Below, one piece after another: positions 9,101 to 20,768 of a stretch of 64,000 nucleotides of DNA. The notes beneath the pieces were generated by a model that ran no database searches, was not told the DNA's origin, and saw only the letters and a program-made list of their open reading frames with translations. The DNA is taken from assembly GCA_037447655.1 (NCBI GenBank), contig JBBHKE010002929.1:60001-124000 (forward strand), in the 5' to 3' direction. Within the stretch, counting starts at the first letter, position 1. Each line of letters starts with the position of its first letter. The position numbers were made by a program, and so were the translations under genes. This DNA comes from Zygnema cylindricum (Eukaryota > Streptophyta > Zygnematophyceae > Zygnematales > Zygnemataceae).

Positions 9101-12100
9101 AAGAGGGAGGCATGGACGGTATAATGGGTATAGCGAGAGGGAGGAGGGAAGGAGGGGATTGATCTTTTAGTCGTCCATTTATCGAAGGTAGTGTGAATTG
9201 AGTGACCGAATACAGTAGGTATAAATGCATTTGGAGTGGGGAGGGAGTGGAGGGAGAGGAGGCATGGGGAGTATAATGGGTATAGCGAGAGGGAGGAGGG
9301 AGGGAGGGAGGGAAGGCAGGGAGGGAAGGCAGGGAGGGAAGGAGGGAGGGAAGGCAGGGAGGGAAGGCATGGGAGGGAAGGGAGGGGAGGGAGTATTTAT
9401 TCGCCATATTTATCGAAGATAGTGTGGAATTGAGAGACCGAATACAGCGGGTACAAATGCCTATAGAGAGACTGAGAGGGGAGGAGAAGAGGGGTTTTTT
9501 AGGGTTTTGTAGGGGGGAGGGGGAGGGAAAGTGGGAGGCTTAGGGAGTATAATGGGTATAATGAGGGAGGGAGGGAGGGAGCAGAGAGGGAGAGAGAGAG
9601 GGGAAGGTAAATATACTGAATGCTTCAAGAGAACGAGAGAAAGAGGGGGAGGGAAAGGGAAAGAGGAAGAAAGAGAGAAAAGGGAGGGCGGGAGGGAGAG
9701 GGGGGAAGGGGGAAGGGGGAAGGGGAAAGGGGGAAGGGGGAGAGGGGGAGAGGGGGAGAGGGGGAGAGGGGGAGAGGGGGAGAGGGGGAGAGAGCAAGAG
9801 AATCGGTAAGAGCGATGTATTATTTTAAAACACAATGTATCATTTTTTTTAATATTTCAAAGCATGTGTAAAAAAATCATCGAACAATTTCACAAAAGTT
9901 AAGAGGGAAAAATATGCTTAAAACCAAAAACTAAAAATAAAATAATGAAAACAGGAAAAATACGACAGTGGCGAAAAATGTTACATAAATAATAAAAGAA
10001 AATGTAAAACAAAACCAAAATTAAAAAATGTAAAATGAAAGCAGGAACAAAAATTTCAAATGTAAACGGTAACAAAAATAGAAAATGCGACAAAAAATGT
10101 ATGAGTGAAACCAGAAAAATAAATGTAAAACAAAAATAGTAGAAAAAACTATGTAAATTTAAATAAAAATTGGGGTTTGGGAAAATTGACTGCAGTTGGT
10201 TCACTACTCTCGTTGGGTTAAAACAACATATTAAATCTCTTTCTGCCCTTTTATGGCAAAAAAAGGTATTTTTTTTTGTTTTTTCTTTTCTTATCCCTTT
10301 TCTTTCTTTCTAATCTCTTTTATCTTTCCAATTTCCACATGTTTCTTTAAATTTTCTTTGCCATTTTCAGTAAATTTCTCCTATTTTTTTTTTACAGAAA
10401 AGGAAAACTTTTCTTTTATGTACGTCTTTGTTAATTTTGCGGTTTGTTTTTTTTTTTTGTTGAATATATCAATAAAATCTCGGATCAGGATCAATAAAGC
10501 TACAAGTTATGGATGTTGAGTTGGATCAGTCAGGAAAATCAGAGCGGAAATGAGTTTGTTCCGGTGCAAATCAATCAGACAAGATCAATCATCAAACTCT
10601 ACATAGTTGATAACCTATGGGATTTTGACAGGTGGCGGTAGTCCGGACCACGGAATTTGTTCAAGGCCGGACTTCTCGATGGGGTCTCGCTTGGTCTTTT
10701 TCCGCAGTAAAACCGAAGATTACCTCAATTTCGAATAATAAATCGAAACTTTCTTTCACAGTAGAGGTGTGATGTTTTTTTTTTGCGGAAAAGGTTGAGA
10801 TGTGGTAAAAGAATATCATTTCTTATTTTGAAAGGATGTCGGAAGACTGTGTTTGGGATTCAGGATATGTGTGGGAGTCGTATCTCTCCCTTTCCTTCTC
10901 TCTACCCTCTTTTTCTCTATCCCTCTTCCCCTCTCTCTCCCTCTCCCTCCCCCTCTCCCTCCCCCTCTCCCTCTCCTCTCCCTCCTCCCCCCTCCACTTC
11001 TCTCCCTTTCCTTTCTTTTTTTCAAATTGAAAATGAGAACATTGAGCCAAGTCTTGCCAAGTCTTGGATTTCTTTTAGTGTATTTTTCCTTGTTTCTTCC
11101 TTTTTATTTGAAATTGTTGCGATTCAAATTCTTTCTTGTTTCGATTCAAAAAAAATCTCCTTTGTCTTTTGCTCTTTTCTCCCTCTCCTTATCCTTTTGA
11201 CTTCTTCTTTTCCCTTTACTTCTTCCTCTACTTCTTCTGTTAATTTGCTTTTTAGCTCTTCTTCTGTTCCATTTGAATCTCCGTCTAACTTCTTTTTTCC
11301 CTCTCTTTAAATATCTAACTTTTTTCTTTGTCTGTTTTTTATTTCCTTTTTTTTTTTGTTTTTTCTGGTGGAAGTTCAGGGTGTTGGGAAAAGAATATCG
11401 GCGTGGGAAGTCCTTCAGGCCCTCTCAACGGAACTGAAAAAACATGGAACATTCTGTTCAGTTGACAAAAACACATTTTCTCTTACGGTAAGAATGTATT
11501 CTAAAATTATCAATTTATATAAAAACGAGAGCCGGATTCAAGCCCCGAGGTGCCACCCCCTTTTTTTTTCCTTTTTTTTTTGGTTTGAAAAGCGGATCGT
11601 TGTAAGAGGATATTTTCTTTTCTTGACAAATGAGGAGATTTGAGGATTTTGTTTCCAAGAAAAAGAGACTTTTTTGATGGGAAAAAGGAAACAGAAAATG
11701 GAATGACTGAAATTGGAACAATTTGAAACTGAAATTGAAAAACAGTCGAAGTTGAAATTGAAATTGGAACTGAAACTAAAACTGAATTTGGAACTGAAAC
11801 AGAAACGGGAACCGTAACTGAAACCGAAAGCCACATTCAAACCCGATTTGATGACTCAAATGGAAATTACAGCTCAAACTGAAGCTGAAACTGAAACTGA
11901 AAAATGTAACTGAAAACTGAAACTGAAAATGAAAGTGAAGCGGAAAGTAAAAATTCGGAAACTGAAAAACAGAAACTGAAATGAAAATGGAAATAACAAT
12001 TGAAATTGAAGTTGAAACGTCACATTTTTCTGTTTCCAGGGTTTTACAATTCGAAAGACTTCGTCATTTAAAGCTGAGGTACGGCAATTGATACCCATCG

Positions 12101-12770
12101 ATAATATCCCTTATTATTTTTTCAGTCTTCTCATTGCAACTCCTAATTGATTCTTGCGTCTAGTGTTTATATTTTGAAAATTGCTTTTGAAAACTTGAGA
12201 TTTTTCTACTGAAACTTTTTAATTTTTCTTTTCAGGTTTTTCAACAAGCTCCTGGAACGCTTACAATTAAAGCGTTTTTACTACAAGATCAAAACATTTC
12301 ACTTGAAGGTTTGTACTTTTAAGAAATAAGAAGAAAAGTCAAAATAAGATTCAAAAAAAAAAATATGTCTTTCAGTTAATTAATTTATAAACGTTTTTTA
12401 TTAACAAGTTGAAGTTTTTTGTTTCCAGTTTATTGGTTTGTACGTGCATAGAAAGTCTCTTGCTGTTTTTTTGTTGGACGTCACATCACACGTGGACTGT
12501 ATTGCGTTAGGTGAATTTTGTACCAGATTTTCTTTGGGATTTTGTAAAGAAGAAATAATCTAAAAATAAAATAATAATGAAGAAAGATTTCTGCTGTGAT
12601 TTTTTTGTCCGCGCTAATACCCCCCTTTTTTTTTTCCTTTTTTTCCTTTTTTTCTTTTTTTTTTGTTATTTTTTCTTTTTTTCAATGCAATAGATTTGCA
12701 GGAATTTGCAGTTCAATTCAATGTTGCGGAAGCTTCTTTGAGAAAAAAATTCTCTTTAAAAGGGAGTTAG
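4917..12770 (+). CDS. METTL16: METTL16/FIO1-type U6 snRNA m6A methyltransferase, ten exons, N-terminally fused to an SPF30-like segment, frameshifted
   Basis: Coding exons from splice signals and homology: 4917-5042, 6112-6953, 7597-7809, 8263-9043, 10196-10265, 10632-10766, 11380-11487, 12040-12078, 12236-12308, 12694-12770 (stop TAG). Every junction is GT-AG and keeps phase; the product is about 819 aa if the exon-3 duplication is ignored. The methyltransferase core starts near residue 255 (MRRRNMHPKNKY). Motifs in order: TVPNRINYIHW; SAM-binding IDIGTGANCIYPLLGA; catalytic NPPF at 8892-8903, followed by the plant-type SCGGTGEEM and PGGEGAFIRQIIEDS; then TTEFVQGRTSRWGLAWSF. C-terminal exons give KLSFTVE/GVGKR and VFQQAPGTL, as in plant FIO1. 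The enzyme methylates A43 of U6 snRNA in the nucleus. Oddities: the fusion, a 4-bp duplication (7624-7631), a roughly 200-residue Glu/Gly-rich insertion before NPPF, and duplicated exon ends in the intron after exon 4. The 39-nt exon 8 is the least certain. Confidence 0.85.
5147..5545. repeat. GA-rich tandem repeat in METTL16 intron 1, with G26 run
   Basis: About three copies of a 100-150 bp unit, each with a conserved AT-rich part (TTTAAATAAAAAAC, then AAGAAAGGC) followed by GGGGAGGCGAGAGG and a variable G/A-rich tail. The first tail holds an unbroken G run at about 5210-5235, a strong G-quadruplex candidate. Open frames on the minus strand here are proline-rich artefacts. Confidence 0.85.
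6205..6360 (+). repeat. GAAACT-type coding hexamer repeat (Thr-Glu dipeptides) in exon 2
   Basis: Repeats of GAAACT encode (Thr-Glu)n within the fused METTL16 frame at about residues 75-125. The same hexamer recurs, much longer and non-coding, in intron 7 (11700-12020). The stretch should be disordered. Confidence 0.8.
7624..7631 (+). other. Frame-breaking 4-bp duplication (TACGTACG) in METTL16 exon 3
   Basis: With the acceptor at 7596, exon 3 reads WIQDGQLCPT, the plant consensus, then loses frame. The next conserved block (TVPNRINYIHW) is in the +1 frame. Removing one TACG restores a continuous frame. Using the next AG (7605-7606) instead skips 10 nt and also restores it, at the cost of replacing WWIQDGQLCPT by an unrelated 7-8 residue string. 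Confidence 0.75.
8530..8835 (+). other. Purine-rich, Glu/Gly/Arg-rich insertion in METTL16 exon 4
   Basis: Between the beta-strand region after LRRNPNLSSLIELRRS and the conserved ILVGVVREGEKFD before NPPF, the frame carries a long low-complexity stretch of GGAGAA/GGAGGA repeats. It stays open but would by composition alone. A donor-like GACGTAAGG at 8529-8537 leaves open that part of it is an unspliced or alternative intron; there is no pyrimidine tract at its right end. Confidence 0.6.
8985..9810. repeat. Tandem duplications of the exon-4 end and donor, with GA-rich filling, in intron 4
   Basis: The last ~65 bp of exon 4 plus its donor (about 8990-9055; ATCGAAGATAGTGTGGAATT, then GACCGAATACAG) recur in degenerate form at about 9165-9225 and again at about 9390-9455. 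Each is followed by GA-rich sequence with the block GTATAATGGGTATA (near 9120, 9270 and 9545). From about 9585 the filling is GGGGGAGA repeats. The unit is roughly 200 bp. Confidence 0.8.
10900..11010. repeat. CT-rich tract in METTL16 intron 6
   Basis: CTCTCCCTCCCC repeats in the intron between 10767 and 11379. Frames opened by it on both strands are not genes. Confidence 0.8.
11695..12020. repeat. GAAACT/GAAATT hexamer array in METTL16 intron 7
   Basis: Degenerate GAAACT and GAAATT units fill most of intron 7 on the plus strand. The same hexamer codes for Thr-Glu in exon 2. Stops in all frames argue against coding here. Confidence 0.8.
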
Positions 12771-13396
12771 TCAGACATTTAGTATCCTGGTTTGGAGGGG
12801 AAAAAAAAAAAGTAAATTAGAAAAACTGATTTATCTACGGTCAGTCCACTGACAGAAATGATTTCATAGAAAAATATGTTCTTGCAGGATTCAGTTAATA
12901 AAAACGTTTTTCGCACCTTTTTTTCTCTCTATATCCCTCTCGCTCTCCCTCTCCCTCTCCCTCTCTTTTTGCATGACGAGACAATTAAAAATTTTAAACA
13001 AATTGACTAGCACTGCGCATCGAGGGGAAAATCACTACATTCGATAAAACTGCAATAATAGGCTGCAATTTTTAATACAAACTAAAAAAAAAGTGAATAA
13101 TATATATTGCATATACTAAAATATAAAACCCCTGAAAATATGTATTGCAGAGTATGGTATGATACAGGAAGGGTATCATCCAGCAACCACATAGAACATA
13201 CTAAAGGAGCAACGGGTGTATATACCTGCTTCCATGTTACAATTCACAGTTACACTAAATCCGTCTTAACACCTAAACATGGAAATCTAAGTCTACGTTT
13301 TCGATTATTTGGGAAAACAAAACGACTTGATTTCCTCGACAACCTAGTTAAGATAGGTGAGAACATTGGAGATTTTAATTTCCTAGGGAGTGGCGT
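12771..13396. other. Intergenic, nothing recognised
   Basis: Follows the METTL16 stop codon. Contains a short CTCTCC microsatellite (about 12937-12966). An open frame at 13107-13412 (+) has no recognisable motif and unremarkable composition. Confidence 0.4.
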
Positions 13397-13606
13397 CTTA
13401 CTACAACGCTAGTAGTTATTCAAATTAAAGCTTTTTTCGCCGCTTATACATGTTTTCTTCGTGCACACTTGTCGGGTTGTCAATCCGATAGTTGCTTTTG
13501 GAAGACAAGATTCTCACCTTCCCATTGGCGGTCTCTACAAGTGTGCACGGGAAAAGATGTCTTAAGTGGCGAAAAAAAATTAACACTAATAAGGATTAGT
13601 GGTGTA
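13397..13606. mobile_element. Foldback MITE, TACAC-ended family, copy 1
   Basis: Two halves are inverted copies: TTTTTTCGCCGCTTA with a GTGCACACTTGTC block on the left, and GTGTGCACGGGAAAAGA with TTAAGTGGCGAAAAAA on the right. The same arms occur at 58261-58484 and 59036-59254 and, split by another element, at about 55575-56226. Termini here are more decayed than in the other copies. No coding capacity. Confidence 0.7.
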
Positions 13607-15471
13607 ATTAAATGCAGATTCGATCGCAATGCCAAACAATAATTGAAAGTTTAAAAGCATTCCACCTATTTATTTAGAACCAGCCTTTTCTAAATAATAT
13701 TCATTATACTTTTAGCTTGAATTGAATAATTAAAACATCTATATCTCTGAATAAACAGATCTGGGTGATTTATTTGTCAAACATTTGTTGCACCGGAGTT
13801 TGTAAACGTTGTTTAATTTAAATTCACAAATGAAAACCAAAACCGTTGTTTATATCAAAATTACCAATAAAACAAAAGAAGTCAACCGAAGAAAACCGAT
13901 TAAAACATCCCATTTGTGCGTCCTACTAAGGAATGTGATCAGCATCGAGGATTCTCGCAATTGTGGACATTAGTTTGGAAAGTAAGTGACAATTCACTTA
14001 TCATAGGCTCCTTTTTGTGTGAGGGGTTACCTACATTGGTTAGTTTGTTATGTACTTGTTTTAGTTAGCGTTGTCTAGTTTGCTTAATATTTTACGTTTA
14101 AACCCTTTTCCTTTAATTCTTGTAACTTTTCTCCCCTTTGTACCGAGATCGTTTTTATTTCCACAACGGGTTTTGTAATAAGATGTTCACCATTTCTACA
14201 TGGATTCATCCAGATTGATTCTCTTACCACTCCTTGTATACTGTTTCCGCACGATTAATACTTGGCCCAGTTTGGGCCGAAACTGTTTTAAACTGAACTA
14301 AACCGGTATTTGACAGCTCGGTTTCATTTATTCTAACGGTTTAAGTCAACATTGGACAGTTTGCTCGATTGAAAAAACGCTTGGCTCGGTAACCGCTGTA
14401 CTATATAGCAATTTAACCGCAGTTGGTGGTTTGAAATTGTTTTATCTCGCCCAATTATTCGAACCATGAGTGAATCGTTTTTTCACGAAATGGACAAAAC
14501 CAAAACCATTTTTTTGTAGTTTGAAACTTAAATATTTATGTAAACAAGAAGTACACATAACTGCAGTTGGAGTACAAATGTAGTACACATAAATTACATG
14601 CATGTACGAAATATAGTACGTTTCAGCACAAACAAGATAGTTTTAATTAGGGTGTGTTCCCATGTGTTAAATTAAGGGTTTTTTCTTGTCTTTGTAGTCC
14701 AAAACAGAGCCTGCAGCGAGCAAATCTCATGCCATACAGAAAAATTATGAAAACCATAGTACAATTTGCGACATCGTGAAACTTGAAATGTACTGCATCT
14801 TGTTGTCTTGCTCTCCTCGACCCACTGCCACGTCAAGAAACGTCATTTTCAAACTTTATCTGAAAACGACTCGCGAGGCGATTTTATTTGAAGTCACGGA
14901 TGAACAACGAATAGGATTCTTTGTTTGCACTTGTTGTAAAATTTCAAATCAGTTTTTCAAAACGTGAGTACACGAAAAAAAGAATTGCAGCCTGTACGGA
15001 CTAGTTCCGTACAAGGGCCGCGGAGGGGCCTCGAGCAACGGATGCCATTTCGCAAAAGCGTAGTCCATGAAGACGCCCTCCTTCCCTTTCCCTCTCACAC
15101 TGTCGATTTTATCACTCACTTTTTGGAGCAAAAGACGACAATATTGGTATGCAACAAAAAGAGAATTGGAAAATGATTCGTTTGAACACCTTTGAGCATG
15201 TTTTCATGGCAAGTCGAGTGAGGGAAGCTGAAAAAACGAAATCGCGAAGCCTTGGCCGAAAGTTCTTGAATCAATGACATTGACGTTAGCACAAGTGAGG
15301 ATGACGCCGCGTGGCAAAACCCTAAGCATCCACAATGTCACAAAAAACTAGACGTCTAAAACCGTCTCTATTTTATAAACTTCAAAAATTGTCGCGAGTT
15401 TTGTAATCGTCTACAACCGTCACAAGTTGAACCTGCGTCTACAATCGTCACAGTTTAAAGTTACACCGTGA
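13607..15471. other. Unassigned intergenic DNA with one Harbinger-like end
   Basis: At 14650 the sequence GGGTGTGTTCCCATGTGTTA, followed by an AAGGGTTTTTT tract, matches the right terminus of the two ~700-bp elements at 56419 and 57236, so a decayed copy starts here and runs rightwards. The rest shows no gene; the 63-codon frame at 14776 is probably chance. Confidence 0.45.
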
Positions 15472-15980
15472 ATCATAATTAGCATTAAGAAATAATTAGT
15501 GTTAAAACATAATTAGTGTTATAAACTCTAATTTAGGTTTTTTTCGCTTTCTCAAAATAAAAGATTACTCTAATTTATAAATAACTCTAATTTGGGTTTT
15601 CTTTCCGTAATAGCTATCCGCGCTAAATATATTTACGGTAAATTAGGAACATGTATAAAATCTGACAAAACGTACATTTTCCCGTCATTATGACGTTTAC
15701 ACTAGGCGGTTTGTGAAAACTAAGTTACATGATAACGCCCTGTATTAAATCATTTTTTGTACTTTTTTACTTAATAAAGTACAATTTTGCACGGTCAGAC
15801 ACCGACCGTACGCCACACTATCTAAAACGGCACTATATCAGAGTTGTTAACGCGAAATTCAAAAGTACCTTAAATAATGTAAAGAAAATTTAAGAGTTAT
15901 TTACTCTATTTAGGGTTTTAGGGTCAAAATTCGGGGTGACGGAATTAGCGTTAATAAAGCTAATTACAATTCGCGGTGTA
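15472..15980. mobile_element. MITE with TACACCG terminal inverted repeats, ~509 bp
   Basis: Left end TACACCGTGAATCATAATTA and right end (inverted) TACACCGCGAATTGTAATTA are inverted copies. The interior is AT-rich with repeats of AATTAGTGTTA. The termini are shared with the ~220-bp foldback family and with the insert in the copia at 63345. The TA may be the target duplication. No transposase frame. Confidence 0.7.
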
Positions 15981-16154
15981 ACGATTTCGTTTTCGAACAT
16001 AGGGCCACTCGGAAAAGTAGTACGGAAAATTGTCACTAAAAACACAGTAGCAAAACTAAGTTACGGCTACATGGGAACGGACCCTAAAATTCCTAAAAAA
16101 TATGCAGACGGTACATCTAAAAGACAGAACTAAACCTTGCAATTTTCGGGCAAC

Positions 16155-16430
16155 GGACAAAGTGTGGGGATGTGGGAGATGGAAGCGGACGCGTCCACGT
16201 CGTCTCACTTTCATTTCATTTTACAACGCGCCGCGCGGCGCATCGTATGTATAAATATGTTTAAGGTTTTTTATGATTTGTGATTTTGTTTATTTATTAT
16301 AAACAAAAACACAAATAATAAAAACTCTAAACATAGAAACCCTAGTTTGATACCCGACAATATCTTGCAACGTGTGGGGATAACGCCTTATTTGGTTGTG
16401 TGGGAGACCTCCCCACATCTCCCACACGGC
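16155..16430. repeat. Possible small inverted-repeat element
   Basis: GTGTGGGGATGTGGGAGAT near 16160 and its approximate inverse (CCCCACATCTCCCACAC, near 16410) bracket about 270 bp. A perfect internal palindrome TTGTTTATTTATTATAAACA lies near 16286. The target duplication is not clear. Confidence 0.4.
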
Positions 16431-17000
16431 GGGCTAAACTTGTAACAGACCTTACATGTAATTTACGAAATGATTTTACGATTGATAGTAACCAAAATTA
16501 TTGTCCTTTCAATCATTTTGCTTTGGCCATTTTGTTTTGCGACTGACGATAGAAAGTTTCTCAACAGAGTACGTCGCCTATCGTTATTAGCGTTAAATAT
16601 TCATTGACCTTACTGTAGTGTGAAATTATAATATACAATACTACTGTAGTTAAGGGCAAGGACACATGGCCAAATGTACTCCTCTGTCTTATCATTATTA
16701 ACACAATTTTATGATTTTCGTCCCAAAAATAGCGATCGAAGTACATTTATAACTATGATGACGATGGGTTGTTTGGTGTTTTTTGTTGGAATAGTGATGA
16801 TAACTTTCAGTTTCAAGTTTTGTTTTGCGTTGGATTATCATCTCTAACCTTCAATTGTCGTCAACAATGTTACATTTCCAACATGCTTTGTAATTGATGA
16901 TTTAACCATGTTTTTTGGAAATAAGGGTGAAGTTCCATTAGAGTTCCCACGGCAAGCACTTCTGACCCTGGTTCCATTTCCGCACAGCCACACCTAAAAA
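16431..17000. other. Unassigned
   Basis: No gene, repeat family or element end recognised. It may be the left part of the gypsy element that becomes readable at about 17000. Confidence 0.3.
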
Positions 17001-17107
17001 TGATATTTGAAAGGAGCCGTAGGAATGATATTTGGAAACAAGGTTAGAGCCAATACAACACCGACTATTGAAGAAGAAGAACAGGCCATGGGATTCCAAC
17101 CTCCCAC
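17001..17107 (+). pseudogene. Gypsy element J, fragment left of the nested copia-like element
   Basis: An open frame (KVRANTTPTIEEEEQAMGFQ) stops abruptly at the LTR at 17108. Joined across the inserted element, it continues into the frame beginning TKAAPGISDLQRCS at 21717. Domain unassigned; by position it lies upstream of the gypsy reverse transcriptase. Confidence 0.45.
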
Positions 17108-18138
17108 TGTTGTCCATAGCCTATTCCAGCCATTGATTACTCTTAAAAGCACCACAGGCTACCCCCAAAGCATTTGTGTTTCAGACAGCACAGATTACTC
17201 CAAAATAAACAAACTCACCTCAAACTGCACCAATACGCATTATACTATAGACACTATAAATTCCCAAAGTTACAGCCAAATCCACCAAGGAATCTAAAAG
17301 ATATAAGCTCCACAGTTTCCCAAAAACAACTGACAGCTTTTCAAACTAACCACGTAGACTTCTCACATAATTCTACAAAGATAACAGAATAGACTGAAAC
17401 TACACACACATACATTTTCTAGATCATAAAATAACTTCAAAAAGTTTCAAATCAAAACATCAATCAGAGTGATCACACCAACAGGTCAAAGTTGGAGAAA
17501 AACAGTCTTTCATAGCTTTGATAAACTTGACAGTGAGAATGAAAATAATCTAAGTTCTACAAGTTATACTTATAGAGTTCACTACTGAATGTATGGAGGC
17601 ACCCCAGCCGTACGTTATCTACCACTTACCTAAATTATGGTGAGTATACCCAAGTAATTCGAGGTATGTCAAAATGAATAAATCTACACTAATAAACTAA
17701 TTAGCAAAAAGACAAACCTCTGTTGTATAGAATATTTACACCGACAACTCCGCAAAATCCACATACTAAGCGTCAACTTGCTTAGTCACTTGTGATCCTC
17801 TTAGAAATCTCGTCCTTCGACTTGATTCATATCAACCGCAGCAGCGTTGTCCGGTACCAGATCATGTCCAAAATAACCGCAGCTGCGTTTGACCCGTACC
17901 ATATCATATCCAAAAAAATCCGCTGCTGCGTTGTCCCGTTTGATGTGTGACACGCGTATGTGGATGTTGGCGCCATTCAATTAGTCCCCTTGTCACTTTA
18001 GTTTTATTCGTACGTTCGCTCCCCCAATCCGTGAATCCATTCGAACCTCCACATTAAACCCAATTGTTAATTTACACAAGAAATGTCGCAAGCGTCCACA
18101 AAGTTGTGTACGCACGAAAATACTTTTTCTAAACAACA
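17108..18138 (-). repeat. 3' LTR of element I
   Basis: 1031 bp, co-linear with 20769-21716 over blocks such as CAGCACAGATTACTCCAAAA and AACTGCACCAATA. It holds about 80 bp more than its partner in the middle, including a second copy of the GCAGCGTTGTCCG-type segment at 17830-17940. Confidence 0.75.
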
Positions 18139-19317
18139 CACCTCCGAAAATTTAGTTTCGTGCACTCGGAATACAATATGCAGAGTGTCAAATGTAGTTG
18201 TACCTTTTCTGTACATCCTTATTTATTTTTTCTTCTTTCTTTCAATGTCATTACTGCTTCCGCTGATTCACCACTGCTCCAGCTGCCTACTGCCATCTCT
18301 TACAAAATGCGTCCTCCCTAAATACACCATTGCTTGCGCTTCCTCCATGTAAGATTACACTTTGTACGAGAAAAAGTGTCTTCTAGGGTAATTAAATTCT
18401 TACTCTTAAACTGAAGCATTGTAGGGAAGCATTGTAGGGATGCAGTGGGACTAGGTGACTAGCTGATTTGTTGTGTTGCTTTGCTGCGTTGCTGCTTTGT
18501 GACGCGACTTGCTAAGTCAACTGTGGTCCCGTCAGATTTCCTCAATCGATGTGCATGGGATCGAACGATTACATTAGCGTCCGTGCAAGAGTATTTTGGA
18601 ATATACGGATCGCCGTAAGGTGTAAAAAAATTTTGCGCAATAGACAATACGCATCTAAGAACATTGTCCCAATGTGGTCCCAATGTGGTCCCACTTTCAA
18701 TCGTGTCGGTCTATTCCTGTATCGTACAATTTGTCGTGTGTCACTGTTTCTGATTTCGTATTGGATCATTTTCGTACAGATACATTTGATCCGAGCCTGC
18801 AGATACCGCGTGTCCCAAAGAAGTACATTACACTCCTTTGTACATGAGTAACAATCACACTATTAAAGGTAAATATTACAGGATTTATACTAAAAATATT
18901 CTAAGTCCTAAAAACATCCCTCCCAGCCTCATCTACCGAGGACTAAAGCTTTTAAACTCAACACTCCCTTAAAGATTTAGACTCGGTACTTCACTCCGTC
19001 TGCAGATCTTTCTACTCTAATGAAGGTACATACAAAAGCAAGGACTTAGAAAATATTCAGAGTTCAAAAATTTCCTCTCACAACCTCCATTACTAAATAT
19101 CCAAAACTTTACAAAAACAACACTCCTCCTAAGTTTTCGATGTTGTAGTAGTGAAGCATTCATGTACTGGTAAATCTAAGATTTTTTCAGACTTTTAGTC
19201 ACCATTCCAGCCGACCCGATATTTCTCCCATTTAAACAATGATTTTTCCCATTGAAGGTGTCGGTTTTTCCACCTCTAAAACTGGTTTTCTGGTCTTTTT
19301 TGTGGTCGCCTTTGGAG
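18139..19317. other. Element I internal region, downstream of gag
   Basis: This is where pol would be in an autonomous element, but no protease (DSG), integrase or RT motif is visible. 18459-18870 contains GCTGCGTTGCTGC-type repeats and several GTAC motifs like those in the copia LTRs, so a decayed LTR fragment may be buried here. Confidence 0.45.
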
Positions 19318-20755
19318 CTAGTTTCTTCTCCAACTGATCTTCTTTAATTTGTGTCTTCTTCTTATTCTCTTAATATATTCTGGTCTCGTTATAGACTTTG
19401 TACCTTTTCCATGGGTTGCCCCCCCATTACCTCTATAAAATGTGATTTTTCTCACTAATTTTTGGTCTTTTTCTGTAGATTTACCACTCTCCTTTAGAGT
19501 TATCATCCTAAAATTTTCAATTTTGATTCCTTTGCTCTTCAACAGCACTATTCTCTTTCTATTTTCTTTTTGTGTTTTCCAATTTTGTGCCAATCCGCTA
19601 TTTTCTCTCTTATCATTCTCCTCCTTTACTCTAATTGTCTTGTCATCTTCTCTTAGTGCTTCTCTCAGTTTTGTTTTCAGTTCAGTAATTTCAGTATCTA
19701 AAGAATATTTTGCATCCGATTTTAAGTGTACGTCACTTCCTTTTACTTCCCTTTTTTCAAAAATATCATCCCCTTGTAAGTCATTTTCACACACCAATCT
19801 ATCACAAAAAAAACTCACAAAAACAAAGTCATTTTCATTTTCTTCTTTCTCCACACTATCTTCGGTGACAACATCTTTTCCACTCCCTTCCACTTTCTCC
19901 ATATCCCAAAAATCACAAACCAACGACAAGTAAACGAATTTGTCGACGGAAGGTGTAAGCCTTTTATCATCGGTCGAGGCTTGTCTCTCACTCGAGAAAG
20001 CACTTAGTTCCCCCATTGTTGATGGTCGGAATCGGTTGTTGTCCCATCCATTTTGAAAGTTTCATGTAACACATGCACTTTTATATGATCGACATAGCCT
20101 GAAGGTATGTCCTTAATCATTAGAGTAAAAACAATTCTTAGGTCCATTTCCAGACTCACTATTACTTCTAATTTTCTAAAACTGAGAATTAGATATCTTC
20201 ATATTCCTCTCACTTGATAAAATCTCTTTACTAGCCTCTTCATCTAAAACAAATCTTCTTGCTAGAGTTAAGTTCCAATCCTTTTTATTAATTAAAGTCA
20301 ATCTATCTAATTCACTCTTATATTTTTTAGGTAGGCTTCTCATTAACAAGAGAGCTTGTTGAGCATCTGTAAAGTTTCCTCCTGCCAAATCATTTTCTAC
20401 AAATAATACTTGTAGGTCAATACAGTGTTTCTCCATAGAACCTCCTACATACTTCTATAACCTTTTTTGGTAAACTACTAAGCCAATAATATAAAGAAGT
20501 TTTTACATACATACATTCTAAGCACTTCTATAATTCAGCTGCACTTTTGAAAATTAGATATGACATTACTAGTTCCTTAGTCAAGGAGTTCTTGATAACC
20601 TTTAGACACTCATGGTTTTTCTTTTTCCATCCATTTGATTTTTCGGCAAAAGTACCATCCACCACATCCATTATCTCCATAATCTCAAAGTAGCTCTAGA
20701 GCAAACACCTCCAGTAGTGATATTTAGATTGATCAAATATGGGTAGCCATGGGTG
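19318..20755 (-). pseudogene. Copia-type Gag relic of element I
   Basis: Just inside the primer-binding site the minus strand reads SYFEIMEIMDVVDGTFAEKS, then KNHECLKVIKNSL. After a gap, 20436-20176 reads DAQQALLLMRSLPKKYKSEL, typical of the copia Gag (UBN2-type) capsid core. Several stops and frameshifts separate them. 20016-19318 is a further open frame of 232 codons, charged and Lys/Glu-rich, ending in a basic region; it has no zinc knuckle and probably is the Gag C-terminal part or an element-specific extension. Confidence 0.6.
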
Positions 20756-20768
20756 TGGGCACATAACC

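Noticed and set aside
8811-9871. Several Pro/Leu/Ser or Gly/Glu/Arg frames on both strands
   Set aside because: GA-rich tandem repeats in METTL16 intron 4 keep many frames open; only the segment to 9043 is coding.
10783-11310. 175-codon plus-strand frame
   Set aside because: Lies in METTL16 intron 6 and is CT/T-rich; exons on both sides join in phase without it.
11356-11643. Reading the exon-7 frame upstream into FFLVEVQ
   Set aside because: These codons fall in the T-rich acceptor tract; AG at 11378-11379 gives the conserved …FTVE/GVGKR junction.
19318-20016. 232-codon minus frame as a host gene
   Set aside because: Located between two LTRs with target duplication, downstream of Gag relics; best seen as part of element I.
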